A stretch of 64,000 bases of DNA from Aralia elata (GCA_034770075.1 CM068386.1:85347265-85411264), one strand, 5' to 3'; counted from the stretch's first letter, positions 20,712 through 33,602 are shown. Notes: generated from the sequence alone by a model not told the origin. Made by a program: numbers and translations.

Positions 20712-22544
20712 TTACAACATGAGGGCTCCTCCGGATAGCACTTTCTTAATCATGAATGGTCCCTCCCAGTTCCGGGCGAACTTCCCTTTGGCTTCGTCTT
20801 GACAAGGCATGACTCTTTTTAGCACCAAATCATTTTCCTTGAACTTTCGAGGTCTTATCCTTTTGTCGTACGATCGAGAGTTCCTTTGTTGATATAACTG
20901 ACCATGCCAAACAGCAGCCACCCTCCTTTCGTCAATTAGGGCCAATTGGTCGTATCGACTTTGCATCCAATCCTCCTCACTTATCTGAGCATCGATCACT
21001 ATTCTGAGGGACGCCATCTCAACCTCAACTGGCAGAACGGCCTTCATTCCATACACCAAAGCGTAAGGGGTTGCCCCTGTAGAAGTACGCGTTGACGTTC
21101 GGTATGCTAGCAGGGTGAGGGGTAACAAATCCGGCCATCCCCGATGATTAGCAGACATTTTCTCCATGATCTTCTTGATGTTCTTGTTTGCAGCCTCCAC
21201 TGCCCCATTCATCTTAGGACGGTAAATGACAAAATTGAGGTGTTTGATCTTAAATTGGTCGCACAATCCCTTCATGAGGGCGTTGTTCAAATTCTTGGCA
21301 TTGTTGGAGACCAAAACCTCAAGTTGCCCGTATCGACAAATGACATTATTCTTGATGAAACCGACGATGACCTCCTGAGTTACCTTGGGGAAAGAAGCTG
21401 CTTCTACCCACTTGGTGAAGTAATCGATCATGACGAAAATGAATCGGTGCCCGTTGCTTGCTTTGGGCTCTATTGGTCCGATTACATCCATTCCCCACAT
21501 TGAAAATGGCCACGGGGAGGTCATACAATGCAGTTCATTGGGAGGCGTGTGGATCACATTACCGTGCGCCTGGCATTGGTAACACCATTTGACATGATCA
21601 TCGCAGTCGGCCTTCAGTGTTAACCAATAATGCCCCGTTCTCAAGATCGTTTTGGCCAGCATCGGTCCACTCATGTGTGGCCCGCACACTCCACCATGTA
21701 TTTCGTTCATAATCCTTTGGGCCTGCGTTTCATCTACGCATTGCAACAGTCCCAACCCAGCATCCCTCTTGTAGAGTGAATCCCCACTCAGGTAAAACTT
21801 CATTGCCATCTTTTGAATTCTCATTCTCTCAGCTCGGCTTGCCTGGTCGGGAATGGATCTATCCCTCAGGTACTCCCTTATGTCGTGATACCAATGCTGC
21901 TTTGGCAGAACCATCTCGTCTGATAATACTGCAACATGTTCCTCATATACCGGGGCATTCTGTACTGCTATCTCAATCTGCGAAACATCCTTTCTTTTGA
22001 TTATATGGATTAAAGAAGCCAGGGTTGACAACGCATCCGCAAAATCATTTCGTCCCCGGGGAACATGGCGGAAAGCGATATCTTCGAACTCTTGCATCAA
22101 CTGGGTCACACAACGATGGTATGGAAGTAACCGAAGCTCTTTAGTGTTGTACACCCCGATCGCCTGTCTGATTACCAGCTCTGAATCCCCGAACACCGCT
22201 AGTCTCTTCACTCCCATGTCGCGGGCAAAGCGGAGTCCCAATATACATCCCTCGTATTCAGCTGTGTTGTTCGAATTGCTGAACTGCAATTTAGTGGCCA
22301 CAGGGTATTGCTCTCCGGTGATAGAGACCAGGACCGCTCCGGCTCCTGCCCCCTCAGCATTAATAGCACCATCAAAATACAGCTTCCAGAATTGCCCTCC
22401 GTCATCACATTTTGAGTGTGATACCCAAAATATATCTTCGCCCGGCAGAGGAATTTCTAACGGCTCCATCCCTCCTGACGGGGTTTCCGCCAACTGATCT
22501 GTAATTCCCTGCCCTTTCATGGCTTTCTGAGTTACGTATACCAT
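20712..22544 (-). pseudogene. Tat1 archaeal-type RNase H and integrase
   Basis: The 610-residue frame begins with the second, archaeal-type RNase H. Its acidic residues are visible in YFDGA, NTAEYEG, FGDSELV and DFADALSTLAS. The integrase follows: an HHCC zinc region (EIHGGVCGPH ... WCYQC), then the core with Asp in WGMDVIGP and Glu in GAVEAANKNIKK. The middle catalytic Asp is replaced by Asn (VLVSNNAKN), which should abolish strand transfer. The C-terminal LVLKRVMPCQDEAKGKFARN block matches Tat integrases; no chromodomain is seen. It shares its frame with the RT segment upstream, so the whole was one polyprotein. Confidence 0.85.
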
Positions 22545-24188
22545 GTCGAACTATTGTAAGATTAACTGCCATCTTGACAGTCGACAGTTCAGCATGGGCC
22601 TCTCAAAGATATATTTCAGGGGATCCATTCTCGAGATCAGGTACGTAGTATGCCCATGGAGGTAATGCTGTAATCTCCCTGCAGCCCAAGCCAGAGCACA
22701 ACAGGTCTTCTCGATGGGAGTGTAATTCTGTTCACATTGACTAAATCTCTTGCTGAGGTAATAGATGGCATGCTCTTTACCTGCTTCATTTTTCTGTCAG
22801 AGCATACATCCCATCGCGATGGCATTGACCGATATATACATAAACAAAGGGATCTCATCCTTCGGGGGTACCAGCACCGGTGCCTCTGTCAGCTGCTTTT
22901 TAATGGTCTGAAAAGCCTTCTGACATTGCTCATTCCATTCTTGGGAAGCACCTTTCCTTAACAGTTTGAAAATTGGTTCGCATGTAGTCGTCAAGTGGGA
23001 TATAAAACGGCTGATGAAGTTTATTCTTCCAAGGAATCCTCTTATCTCCTTCTTCGTGTGAGGTGCCGGCATATCCACAATGGCCTTAATCTTTACCGGA
23101 TCCAACTCAATGCCCCGATCACTAACCAGGAATCCCAAGAGTTTGACTGACTGTACTCCGAAAGCACACTTTGCCGGATTGAGCTTTAAATTATACTTTC
23201 TGAGCCGATCAAATAGCTTCCTGAGGTGGGTTAAATGATCAGATTCTACCCTTGATTTCACAATAATGTCATCCACATAGACCTCTATCTCCTTGTGCAT
23301 CATGTCGTGGAATAGGGCCGTCATGGCTCTCTGATAAGTAGCCCCCGCATTTGTGAGACCAAAAGCCAATCGTCTATAGCAGAAGGTGCCCCAAGGGGTG
23401 ATGAAAACGGTCTTTTCCCGATCTTCTTCTGCCACCATTATCTGATGATACCCGGCAAAGCAATCCACAAAAGAGTACATTTCGTACTGGGCTGTGTTAT
23501 CCACCAGGATGTGTATGAAAGGCACCGGGAAGTTATCCTTGAGACTGGCCTTGTTTAGATCTCTATAGTCTACACATACCCTCACCTTCCCTCCAGGCTT
23601 AGCCACTGGGACTACATTGGACAGTCATTCTGGGTAAGTGGACACCATAATGATTCCCGCCCTGAACTGTTTGATGATCTCCTCCTTCACTTTTAAGCTC
23701 CACTCCGGTTTCAACTTTCTTAATTTTTGCTTGACAGGCCTGAAACCATCCTTGATGGGCAACCGGTGTACCACAATGTCGGTGGATAATCCGATCATGT
23801 CCTCATGAGACCAGGCAAAGACATCCTCATATTGGCTTGGCAACTCAGTTATTTCTGCTTTCTGGCTAGGGGTAAGGTCCATCCCTATCTTGAGTTCTTT
23901 TGGCTTGTCCGGGGTTCCGATATCTATGGTGAGGGTTTGGTCTAAGTTGGGTTTGGGTTTATCCTCGACCCATCCTTTGATCTCATCAGGCGCGTCATCG
24001 TAATCTGTCTCCTCTTGCTCAATGCCCATCAAATCAAAATCCAGCTCAATGTCAAAATCATAATCATTATTCAAATTTGAAAGACCGTTTGTTAGGCAAG
24101 GATTACTCAAATTGGTACACCTGACATGAAACAAAATACTTGTCATATATAAGTTATTTTCCACAACGATCACAATTTCAGATAACAC
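22545..24188 (-). pseudogene. Tat1 reverse transcriptase and first RNase H
   Basis: A pre-RT segment (24188-23625) ends in FRAGIIMVSTYPE and a TGA, where a Trp codon is expected. RT proper follows in the same frame: RVCVDYRDLNKASLKDNFPV, then the catalytic YVDDIIVKS, then LKLNPAKCAFGVQ. A degenerate retroviral-type RNase H (HAIYYLSKRFSQCEQNYTPI) spans about 22796-22545 and is bounded by two stops. The first RNase H is weak while the archaeal-type one downstream is well kept, as is usual in Tat elements. Confidence 0.85.
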
Positions 24189-24286
24189 GAAGAAACGACA
24201 TAATTATGTAAAATACAAAACAACAACAAAAAAATAAATTTCTTCATCCTCCTATCCTCTGGGGTCTACCACCCTGATGTCGGGTT

Positions 24287-25864
24287 TTACCCTTGTTTGG
24301 ATATCACTGGTATCATGGTCCAGTTGTCGACGGTCAGGTCAGATGAAATGCGCTGGATAAAAGGGGGCTTCACATCGGACACCTCCCCGATGACTACGGC
24401 CACATCGCCTGAGTCCCTCTTCCTACCTTCTTCAGGAATAATTAGCCCTGCCCAATCGATGATAGGCACACCTTGTTGGGCTTCCGGTGGCATGACAACA
24501 TCCGTCCCCTCTCCATTGCTTGTTAATTGTCCGGGGATATAGCACCTGGCTTCGAACTTCTGCGCGACCTCTTGTAGGAAACTTTCCCTCCTGGTTGACT
24601 TCTCACTCGTGGGGGTCAATTCTCCATCCCCTGTCCCAATCACAGGCTCGCTAGTCCCCCGCTCATTGTTGACCTTGGTCACCGGACTGCCAGCCAGTCG
24701 AATCGGAGCCGCACCTTGACGGTGTCTCCGTGCTACGCCCTCATGATATCCCAACCCTGCTTTGCCTATCTGATGGGGTAGTTGGATGGGCTTGGTGATT
24801 CCTTGACTGCTCTTTCCTAACCCCTGTCCGGGCTGGAATTTCATTTTCATCATTTCCTTTGCAACAAAGGTAAGTTCTGGAGAGACCTTAGGTTTCATGG
24901 CTGCAATGTCTAGGACTTGGAAAGAGATGTCAAAAGTACAAGGTCCGATTTCCACCGGCAATTCTATCTCTCCAATTGTGTCCCTCCGGGAACCATCGAA
25001 GGCTCGTACCACTACATGACTGGCCCGTAGGCGCTTGGGATTGATGCCCATCTTCTGCAATGTACTGAGGGGACAGATATTCAACGATGATCCCCCATCA
25101 ATCAGCACCCCATTCATGATATAATCTGAGGAGATTACCGCAATATGTAGCGGTTTTCGATGCCCCCTTCCCTCCTTGGGGATGTCATCATCTGCAAAGG
25201 ATATTACATCACTCTCCAACAGATGGCCCACCAGATGGCCGAAACCTTCCTCACTAATTTCCTTGGGCACGTATGCCTCCTCCAGGACTTTCACCAGGGT
25301 TTTGCAGTGATCATTGGACGATAACGCCAAGTCCATGATTGATGTCAGGGTCGACTCCTCATTCAAAATCTGGATCCCTCTTGTTTCCGGATGATCCATC
25401 CTCCTCAAGAATTTCATGGCTCTCTCCTCGGATATCTCTTCATTTTTCTTCTTTTGGCTCTTAAGGACTCACCCGGGAAGATATAAGGGATTCCCTTTTG
25501 TCATCACAGAAGCACAACTGGCCGCTTCCTCTGACACCCCCCCATAATTCCATGGTACCGTCTTTAGACTGCTGACCGGGAGCTGCGATCTCGCTGCAAG
25601 GATGAGGGGTTTCGGAGCCGCCAACTTGACAGGTCCCTCCGTGGTATTTCTACCTACGCCCATCAACCTAATGGGCGCCCGTCGTGCACTCCCGTGATCA
25701 TTTATCATGTTGATCATTTCCTCAATTTTCTTCACATAGTTCAACCTTGACGGCCCCTCGGCTTCACTGGCCTCCGCCACATTACCCTCCGCCATGCCTT
25801 GGCAGGGGATTGACTTTAACATTTGGGGAGTCTGGCTGTTCCACCACAATTTCCCCACTATCAA
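24287..25864 (-). pseudogene. Tat1 protease region
   Basis: Frame 25864-25469 gives SRLNYVKKIEEMINMINDH and VPWNYGG, a linker common in Tat polyproteins; after one TGA it continues to 24287. The retropepsin core is KPLHIAVISSDYIMNG then VLIDGGSSLNICPLSTLQKM. It has D-G-G in place of the more usual D-N-G or D-S-G, so the catalytic Asp is kept. A G-patch-like stretch (MKFQPGQGLGKSSQGI) follows. The region is in a different frame from both gag and RT, implying frameshifts or normal programmed shifts that cannot be told apart here. Confidence 0.75.
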
Positions 25865-27146
25865 TCAAGTTCTGGATTCTGTGCTTCAACGTCCAACAGT
25901 CCTGCGTATCATGACCAGGGGAACCTGAGTGGTATGCGCATCGCTTGCTTGGGTCAAACCTTCTTCCCTTCGGGTCACTTGGGGGTGCCAAATCGACTAT
26001 CTTCTTTTGAGCTATCAATACCGCTAGAATCCGTTCAAGAGGATCCCCGAGTGGGGTGAATACTCGATTTTGTGAGGCCTCGAATCTCCTTCACCCTTCC
26101 GCCCTCTGATCAGCGAAGTTAGGCTGTCGGGATGGTCCCACCCTCTGCACCTATACTGGAGGATTGTTTTCTGTCTTTCTAGATGACCCCTGAAGAATGA
26201 GGGAAACATCCTCCTCCTTTTTCTTTTGCACCCTACGGGAAGTGCTGCCATAATTTCCATTCTGTATTTGTTCTGCAGCCGTTTCCAAAGCCGTGAAATC
26301 CCGAATCTTACCAGACTTTAGACCCATATCCACCATTTCTCCGTGTTTAATCATCTCGGCGAAAGGCCTACCAATCCCTGATATAACCCGCTCATAATAA
26401 GGGGCCTCTTGAATATCTACGAAGGTCATCACCATCTCTGACTCGCTCATCGGGGGATTCACCTGTGCGGCCATACCCCTCCATCGTTGTGCATAATCCC
26501 TGAAGGATTCCCTGGGTTGCTTCTTAACTTTTGTCATTTGGTATCTATCAGGGGCCATTTGTGCTTGGAAGCTATATTGTGTTAAGAAGGTGTGGGCCAA
26601 TTCCTCCCAATTGTGAATCCGGGCATTGTCAAGACGGGCATACCAGATTCTCGCTTCTCCTGTCAAACTCTTTTGGAAAAGTTGCATCCTTAGACCCTCG
26701 TCTTCTGCATAAGATCCCAGCTCCCCAATGTAGATTTTCAGATGGGTATAAGGATCCCCCTTACCATTGTATTTCTCAAATTCGAGAATTTTAAATTTCT
26801 CCGGGTATCTGGTTCCGGGGAAGACACATAGATCCGAATAATTAACCCTGCCTAGGGACCCTATGCCTTTCATAGATTGGATAGTTTCCTCCATTTGTTT
26901 CATTTTCTTTCGCAGGTCATCTGTATCTCCCTCTTCCGGGATAGTAATCACTGTCTTGTTAGGTACGGGAATGGCCTTTGGGAGGACTGGCTCGCCCTTA
27001 GGTTGGGGTGGATCCTCTTTAGGTGGATCCTGTCGAGGTATCAATTGTTCCCTCAGCATTACGGCCATTTCTAACATCTGCTTTTTGAAATCATCAAATT
27101 CCTCCCTAGATATGGAGCCAGGATTAGTAGGTGGGAGCTCAGCCAT
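25782..27146 (-). pseudogene. Tat1 gag
   Basis: From MAELPPTNPGSISREEFDDF the frame runs 332 codons to a TAG at 26151, and continues in the same frame past further stops to 25782. The capsid (retrotransposon gag domain) is clear: YPEKFKILEFEKYNGKGDP, SLTGEARIWYARLDNARI, and FRDYAQRWRGMAAQVNPPM. The C-terminal zinc-binding block is RCAYHSGSPGHDTQDCWTL, typical of Tat gag. A frameshift near 25800 leads to the protease linker. Upstream codons (SKRAQDSTSE) are also open, so the true start is uncertain. Confidence 0.85.
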
Positions 27147-27922
27147 TTCAGATGTAGAGTCTTGGGCCCTTTTAGACTGCGAACGGGTTTGAGGAGCAAT
27201 CCTACAGAAACAATGGTTCGAAGTTTAGTCCTGGGTAATGAAGGGATATAGATGCATGCTAAAGCTGTAATTTTTGTGTTTTGGGTTTTTTAATCTTTCT
27301 CTGCAAAATAACATGTTAGCGATCGTTTATTGCAAAAATAAGTGATAGACATGACTTATTATGCCTTCCTAGCTATTCCCTGTAAAACATAGAGGTTAGT
27401 AGTTTCTCTTGACAGAAGGGGAGGCATATATGAATGGGATCATGACATTTATACGCGTGAACGTAAAAGGGCATGAAGAGACTTTTCCTGCGTTGGGTTA
27501 ATCTAAGGCTGACCTATCCTAGGGTTACTCTCACGGGCTTTTCAGCATGAAGGTCCCCAAATCTTCGCAATCTACTCGTTTGAAACCTTTCGATTGGAGC
27601 GGATTTGGGTGGTGCGTTTCCTAAGCCATCTCCGGGGAGCAGCCCCTTCGAGTCCAGTAATAAGCAACCGACAGGTTCGCCTCAGGAGGAGGTACACTCT
27701 CAACATACATTCACATTCATCGTCCTTACCGTATGCAAATGATTTCTTTAAAGTAAAGCCCTTATATTCAAATATTCATTTATTGGACAAAACACACATT
27801 CACACAACAATAATTAAACAAAAATCGCACGCACATACACATTTATGTATTTTAAAGGATAGGATAACATCAAGATTTGAAAGCGGCTTAAGCCCTCTAA
27901 TATCCCCAGCAGAGTCGCCAGC
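27147..27922 (-). other. Leader and Arg-type PBS of the inner Tat1 unit
   Basis: TCCCCAGCAGAGTCGCCA at 27903-27920 is the complement of TGGCGACTCTGCTGGGGA. It matches the 3' end of plant tRNA-Arg (TCCCCAGCGGAGTCG plus CCA, recalled) with one mismatch. The leader is about 90 percent alike by eye to 30735-31471 and contains CCATCTCCGGGGAGCAGCCC, also shared with Tat2. No coding sequence is evident. Confidence 0.75.
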
Positions 27923-29976
27923 TGTCGACGCCGGTTTCTCGCTTCCATGGCGATTGTTTGTCCTTTTCCGATTTTTAGCCTTTTTATTAGATGATTTTTG
28001 GAAAAGGTCGGCACGAATGTCAACGGGGTTTTGAAAGATCGTTTTTTATGATGAGCCAATTAACCAGAGTCGCCAGTTGGTATATTTGAAATGGATGTAC
28101 CAACTCATCCGAGTTTCGTTTTCGTAAATCGCTGGCTCCTATGTGACTCCGAATTAATTGGTCTGCGAACCGAGATTTATAGAGTCCGGGGGCTTGCTTA
28201 AGCGAGGGGAAGGTGTTAGGCACCCCCCGACTTCCGTGAAACACGGCTACCGCAATCTTGATACTTTCCTATCCTTTAATTCACGAAATGCGTATATGTG
28301 TGTGTGTGTGCCTAGGTGAATATTGTGGTGAGTTTGTATGAAAGAATCATTTGGGGTTTTTATGGAAAGTCGTGTTTTATTTTGGGAATGTTTTAGAACG
28401 TCGTTTCCGTTTGTACGAGAGAGCTCCTTTATTTGTGAGAAAGGTTTGATTTTACTCGTCAAAACTATGAGATTTTCGTTAGGTGTCGTTTTGGCAAAAC
28501 AAGAGTTTTCTAAACCTTCGTCAAAATAGGAATCGAGATCTATACGTCGCTTTCATAGATGACGGGAAACTTCTAGGATCTCTTTAACCCTATGCACAAA
28601 GGTTTAATAAAACGTTTAGTTTATTCATAAAAAACCATTTTTTGGTGATGTTTGAAAACGATTTTTTTAACCTTCTCGTTTAATAGGAATCGACATTCAT
28701 TAACACTTCCAATTTTTTAGCTACGTGATGCTAACCCCCTAGTTTGCTTGATTTTAATGAAAAACCTTCATCGTTTAATCTTTGAAATCATTTTCGTGTC
28801 ACAAAATCCAATCAAGCATAAACATGTGTCGGGGCTATTCATGGGCATGTAAGCCATCAAAATATCCCCGAATGCCAACAATCACATATTTCACTACTAC
28901 GGGGTCTTAAACCCGATTCTCGCCTTAGCGTCGTTTTAAGGCCCGACGATTACATGTTACAAAAAACGAGCACCTTGAGTCTATTACATATATCAAAACG
29001 TCCATCATCAGATTTGGACCACGGGGTCGCGTTCCTAGGCTCACACCCGAGATTGCTACATGCCCACAAAATGAATACTACAAAACTAACCAACCCGGAT
29101 TTATCTAATACATCATGATATCCGAAAATGCTAATCTAAATAATTTACGCCTGATACATCACCCTAAACAAGCTAGAAATTTCACCAATTGGATATCCTC
29201 GGGTTATTAGGAAGAATTTTGTTCCGATGGAACCCTCACTAATAATCCCTAATCCATGATAGCTCAACGATATTCATGAAAATTACATTTAATTTAACCA
29301 AATAACATGATATAAATTGCTATAATAAAGGGAATTTTCACCTTGCAAATGATCTCAAATGGATGTAAACTTGTGTATTTGAATAGGATAAGAAGTATAT
29401 CTGATACAATCAAAATCGAAAGAGTATAAATCCTCTCTTTTTTCTCTCTTTTCTTCCTATTTGGTTACAAAATTTGCTATATTTTCTCAAATTCCCGAGT
29501 TGCTGTTGCTGTTATTCTTCTTCTCTCTCGCCTGCTGCTAACCTTCTGTATGCTGAAGAGGGAATGAGCTAAAATAGGCTGGCTGGCCGCCTGCCTTCCA
29601 CTCACCTGGTTTCGAGTTCCGTGTTTCGAGTTCCGTGTTTTCAAAAGGCGCACTTATTGGCCGCAGATCAATCCGCGACTGGACGGTTTGACTTTCTCGA
29701 TTTTCGTGCCACGCCTCGACTTTCATGCTGTAACGTCGGTTTTCACTAACAGGCTTGTATTTTGCAGTCCGGGAATTTCCGGGAGACGTGCCACCTCATT
29801 CGGGAATGCTCGTTTCGGACGGCCTTATTGTCACGTCAGCTTTGGTCGCCAATCATTGCGGTGGTGTTGAGCGTTCGCACTTGTGCCCATTCCTTCGTTC
29901 CCGCAAGCCGGTTCAATTGACGATTTTGCCCTCCTGTCACGGTTAGTATAGGGAACGCAAAATTTGGGTGTCTACA
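27923..29976 (-). mobile_element. Extra internal LTR of Tat1 (2,054 bp)
   Basis: It starts TGTCGACGCCGG and ends GTGTCTACA like the outer LTRs, but is clearly more divergent from them than they are from each other. A PBS lies at its left edge, so it is a 5' LTR of a minus-strand unit. Its right edge cuts the gag fragment at 29977. It keeps the fossil PBS motif (28065-28075), the plus-strand TATAAAT (29425-29431) and one GC palindrome near 29660. No matching 3' LTR or second target-duplication copy (GTCAT expected) exists to its left before the outer LTR. Confidence 0.85.
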
Positions 29977-30734
29977 GTCATCACCATCTCCGACTCGCTC
30001 ATTGGGGGATTCACCTGTGCAGCCATACCCCTCTATCGTTGTGCATAATCCCTGAAAGATTCTTTTGTTTGCTTCTTGATCTTCATCATTTGATATCTTT
30101 CAGGGGCCATTTGTGCCTGGAAGCTATATTATTTTAAGAAGGTATGGGCCAGCTCCTCCCAATTGTGGATCCGGGCATTATCAAGACGGGCATACCAAAT
30201 TCTTGCCTCTCCCGTCAGGCTCTTTTAGAATAATTGCATCCTTAGACCTTCGTCCTCGGCATAAGATCCAAGCTCCCCAATGTATATTTTCAGATGTGTA
30301 TAAGGATCCCCCTTCCCATTGTATTTCTCAAATTCGGGAATTTTAAACTTTTTCGGATATCTAGTTCCTGGAAAGACACACAGATCTGAATAATTTACCC
30401 TGCCCAAGGACCCTACGCCTTTCAGGGATTGGATGGTCTCCTCCATTTGTTTCATTTTTTTCCGAAGGTCATCAGTGTCTCCTTCCTCTGGGATAGTAAT
30501 CACTGTCATGTTAGGTATAGAAATGGCCTTTGGGACGACTGGCTCACCCTTAGGTTGGGGTGGATCCTCTTTAAGTGTATCCTGTCTAGGTAGTAATTGT
30601 TCCTTCAGCATCATGGCCATTTCCAACATATGTTTCTTAAAATCATCAAATTCCTCACGAGATATGGAACCAGGATTAGTAGGTGGAAGATTAGCCATTT
30701 CAGATGTAGAGTCCTGGGCCCTTTTAGACTGCAA
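29977..30734 (-). pseudogene. Duplicate 5' part of Tat gag
   Basis: The frame has MANLPPTNPGSISREEFDDF and runs parallel to the complete gag to the equivalent of position 26429, where the internal LTR cuts in. It has stops (for example after EDEGLRMQLF) and scattered substitutions. It belongs to the outer unit, whose leader and PBS lie just upstream. Confidence 0.85.
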
Positions 30735-31491
30735 ACGCGTTTGAGGAGCAATCCTACAGAAACAACGGTTTGAAGTTTAATCTTTGTGGAATGAAAGATG
30801 TGGATGCATGCTAAAGCTGTAACTTTCGTGTTTTTGGGTTTTTTAATCTTTCCCTGCAAAACAAAATGTTAGTAATCCCTCATTGCAATAACAAATGTTA
30901 GACACGAATTATTGTGCCTTCCCAGCTATTCCCTGCAAAACATGGAGGTTAGTTTTTTCTTTTGACAACAGGGAAGGTATATGTAAAAATATTGAGTTGG
31001 ACTATGACACTTATACGCGTAAACGTAAAAGGGGATGAAGAGACTTTCCTTGCGTTGGGTTAATCTGAGGCTGACCTACCCTAAGGTTACTCTCGCGGCT
31101 TTTCGGCATGAAGGTTCCCATATCTTCGCAATCTACTTGTCTGAATCCTTTCGATTGGAGCGGATATGGGTGGTGCGTTTCCTGAGCCATCTCCGGGGAG
31201 CAGCCCCTTCGAGTCCAGTATTAAGCAACCGACAGGTTCGCCTTAGGAGGAGGTACACTCTCAACATACATTCACATTCATCGTCCTCACCGTATGCAAA
31301 TGATTACTTTAAAGTAAAGCAATTCCATTCAATCATTCATTTATTAGACAAAACACACATTCACACAACAAAAAGTAAAAAAGATCAAAATATCGCATGC
31401 ATACACATATTCATGAATTTTTAAAGGATATGATAACATCAAGATTTGAACGCGGCTTAAGCCCTCTAATGTCCCCAGCGGAGTCGCCAGT
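30735..31491 (-). other. Leader and Arg-type PBS of the outer Tat1 unit
   Basis: TCCCCAGCGGAGTCGCCA at 31472-31489 matches the recalled plant tRNA-Arg 3' end perfectly. Two bases separate it from the LTR. The leader contains GC-rich ATCTCCGGGGAGCAGCCCCT near 31189 and no supported coding sequence. Confidence 0.8.
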
Positions 31492-33602
31492 TGTCGACGC
31501 CGGGAGGAATCGCTTCCGTTGCGATATTTGCCCTTTCCAATTTTAGCCTTTTTATTAGATGATTTTTTGGAAAAGGTCGGCACTAATGTCGACGGGGTTT
31601 TGAAAGATCGTTTTTTTTTATGAGCCAATTGACCAGAGTCGCCAGTTGGTATATTTGAAATGGATGTACCAACCCATCCGAGTTTCGTTCTTTCGTAAAT
31701 CGCTGGCTCATATGTGACTCCAAGTTAATTGGTCTGCAAACCGAGATTCATAGAGTTCGGGGGCTTGCTTAAGCGAGGGGAAGGTGTTAGGCACCCCCCG
31801 ACTTCCGTAAAACACGGTTACCGCAATCTTGATGCTTTTCCTATCCTTTTAATTCATAAAATATGTGTGTGCACGCGTGTATACCTATGTGAATGCTGTG
31901 GTGATTTTGTGTGAGAAAACCATTTGGTCCTTTATGAAAGAGTCGTGCTTTAATTTGAGAGTGCTTTAGAATGTCCTTCGATTTATACGAGAAAGCTTTA
32001 TTCTTTATGAGAAAGGTTTGATTTTAATTGTCAAAAGTCATGGGATTTTCATTAGGTATCGTTTTGGCAAAATAAGAGTTTTTAAACCTTCGTCAAAATA
32101 GGAATCGAGACCTATACGTTGCTTTCGTAAACAAAACAAACAGGCAATTTCTAGGATCTCTTTAACCCTATGCACAACAGTTTAATAAAACAACCATTTA
32201 CTTTCATAAGACCATTTCTTGTGACGTTTGAACACGATCTTTCTTTTGCCTTCTTGTTAAACAGAAATCGACATTCATTAGCACTTCCAATTTCTTATCC
32301 TCGTGATGCTAACAACCTAGTTTGATTGATTTTTATGAAAGTCTTCATCGTTTAGCCTTAAAATCCTTTTTGGTGTTGCAATTCAAATCAAACATTATAA
32401 TGTGTAGGAGGTTATTCACGGGCATGTGAGCCATCAAAATAACCCCGAACGCCCACAATCACATATTTTTTCACTGTGACGGGGCCTTAAACACGATTCT
32501 CGCCTTGACGTTATTTTAAGGCCCGACGATTACATATTCACAATGAAGACTACATCGTTTCTACTACCCACATCAAAAGATGTCCATCATCGGATTTGGA
32601 CCACGGGGTCGCGTTCCTAGGCTCACACCCGTAATTTCCACACACCCACAAAACAGATATTACAAGAAATAACCAACACGGATAATCTAACAATGCCAAG
32701 ACATCCTAAAATAGCAACCTAAAGGAACCACGCCCAATATACCGCCTTAAAACAAACAAAAAATCAATAAATGAATATCATCGGGTTATTAGGAAGAATT
32801 TTGTTCCGATGGAACCCTCACTAATAATCCTTAATTCATTATTCCATCATAAATTATATGAAAACTACATTTAATTTAACCAAAGGATAGGATAAAAATT
32901 GCTATAACAAGGGGATTTTCACCTTGCAAATGATATCAAAGTGGATGTAAACTTGTGTATTTGAATAGAATGAGAAGTATATATGATACAATCAAATCAA
33001 AAGAGTATAAATCCTCTCTTTTTTTCTCCCTTTCTCTCCTCTTTTGTTGCAAATTTATGCTATTCCTTCCTAATTTTTCGAGCTGCTGCTGCTGCCTTCT
33101 TTCTTCCCTCTTTCTGTCTCTGTGAATGAACTGAAACTGGGCTGATAAAGGAAACCAGGGCAGCCACAGATGGATCTGCGGCTGCCCGCAGATGGATCTG
33201 CGGCTGGCTGGCCGCCTACCATCCACTCAGCCTGGTCTTCGGTTTCCGTGTTTCGAGTTCCGTGTTTTCAAAAGGCGCACTTATTGGCCGCAGATCAATC
33301 CGCGGCTGGCTGGTTTGACTTTCTCGATTTTCATGCCATGCCTCGATTCTCATGTCGTGACGTCAGTTTTCACTGATAGGCTTGTATTTTGCAGTCCGGG
33401 AATTACTGGGAGACGTACCACATCTTTCGGGAATGCTCATTTCAGATGGCCTTGTTGTCACGTCGGTTTTGGTTGCAAATCGCCGCGGTGGCGTCGAGTG
33501 TTCGTACTTGCCCCTACCCTTCGCTCTCGTAGGCCGGCTCAATGGACAATTTTGCCCTCGTGTCAGGGTTAGTATACGAAGTGCAAAATTTGGGTGTCTA
33601 CA
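31492..33602 (-). mobile_element. 5' LTR of Tat1 (2,111 bp)
   Basis: TGTCGACGCC at the left and GTGTCTACA at the right end. The fossil PBS-like CAGAGTCGCCA is at 31634-31644, the GC palindromes at 33161-33210, and plus-strand TATAAAT at 33006-33012. T1 gag resumes at 33603. Confidence 0.9.

Larger units (their letters stand above)
12734..33602 (-). mobile_element. Tat-lineage Ty3/gypsy element Tat1 (20.9 kb, composite)
   Basis: Outer LTRs at 12734-14842 and 31492-33602 start TGTCGACGCC and end GGTGTCTACA on the plus strand. Target-duplication copies are GGGGT (12729-12733) and GGGGC (33603-33607), one C-to-T difference. T2's homologous site reads AGGGC there, which supports GGGGC as the original. 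Order on the minus strand: 5' LTR, Arg-type PBS, leader, gag fragment, an extra LTR with a second PBS and leader, full-length gag, protease, RT, RNase H, archaeal-type RNase H, integrase, two antisense genes, tandem repeats, polypurine tract, 3' LTR. The dual RNase H and the antisense extra ORFs are known marks of the Tat lineage (Ogre/Retand/TatII group). Confidence 0.9.

Noticed and set aside
20712..27146. Endogenous pararetrovirus (caulimovirus) as the source of the RT
   Set aside because: Integrase with zinc region and DDE-type core, LTRs, PBS, polypurine tract and target duplications identify an LTR retrotransposon.
24297..27192. Plus-strand frames opposite Tat1 gag-pol (up to 109 codons)
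   Set aside because: Shadows of the minus-strand coding sequence; no motifs of their own.
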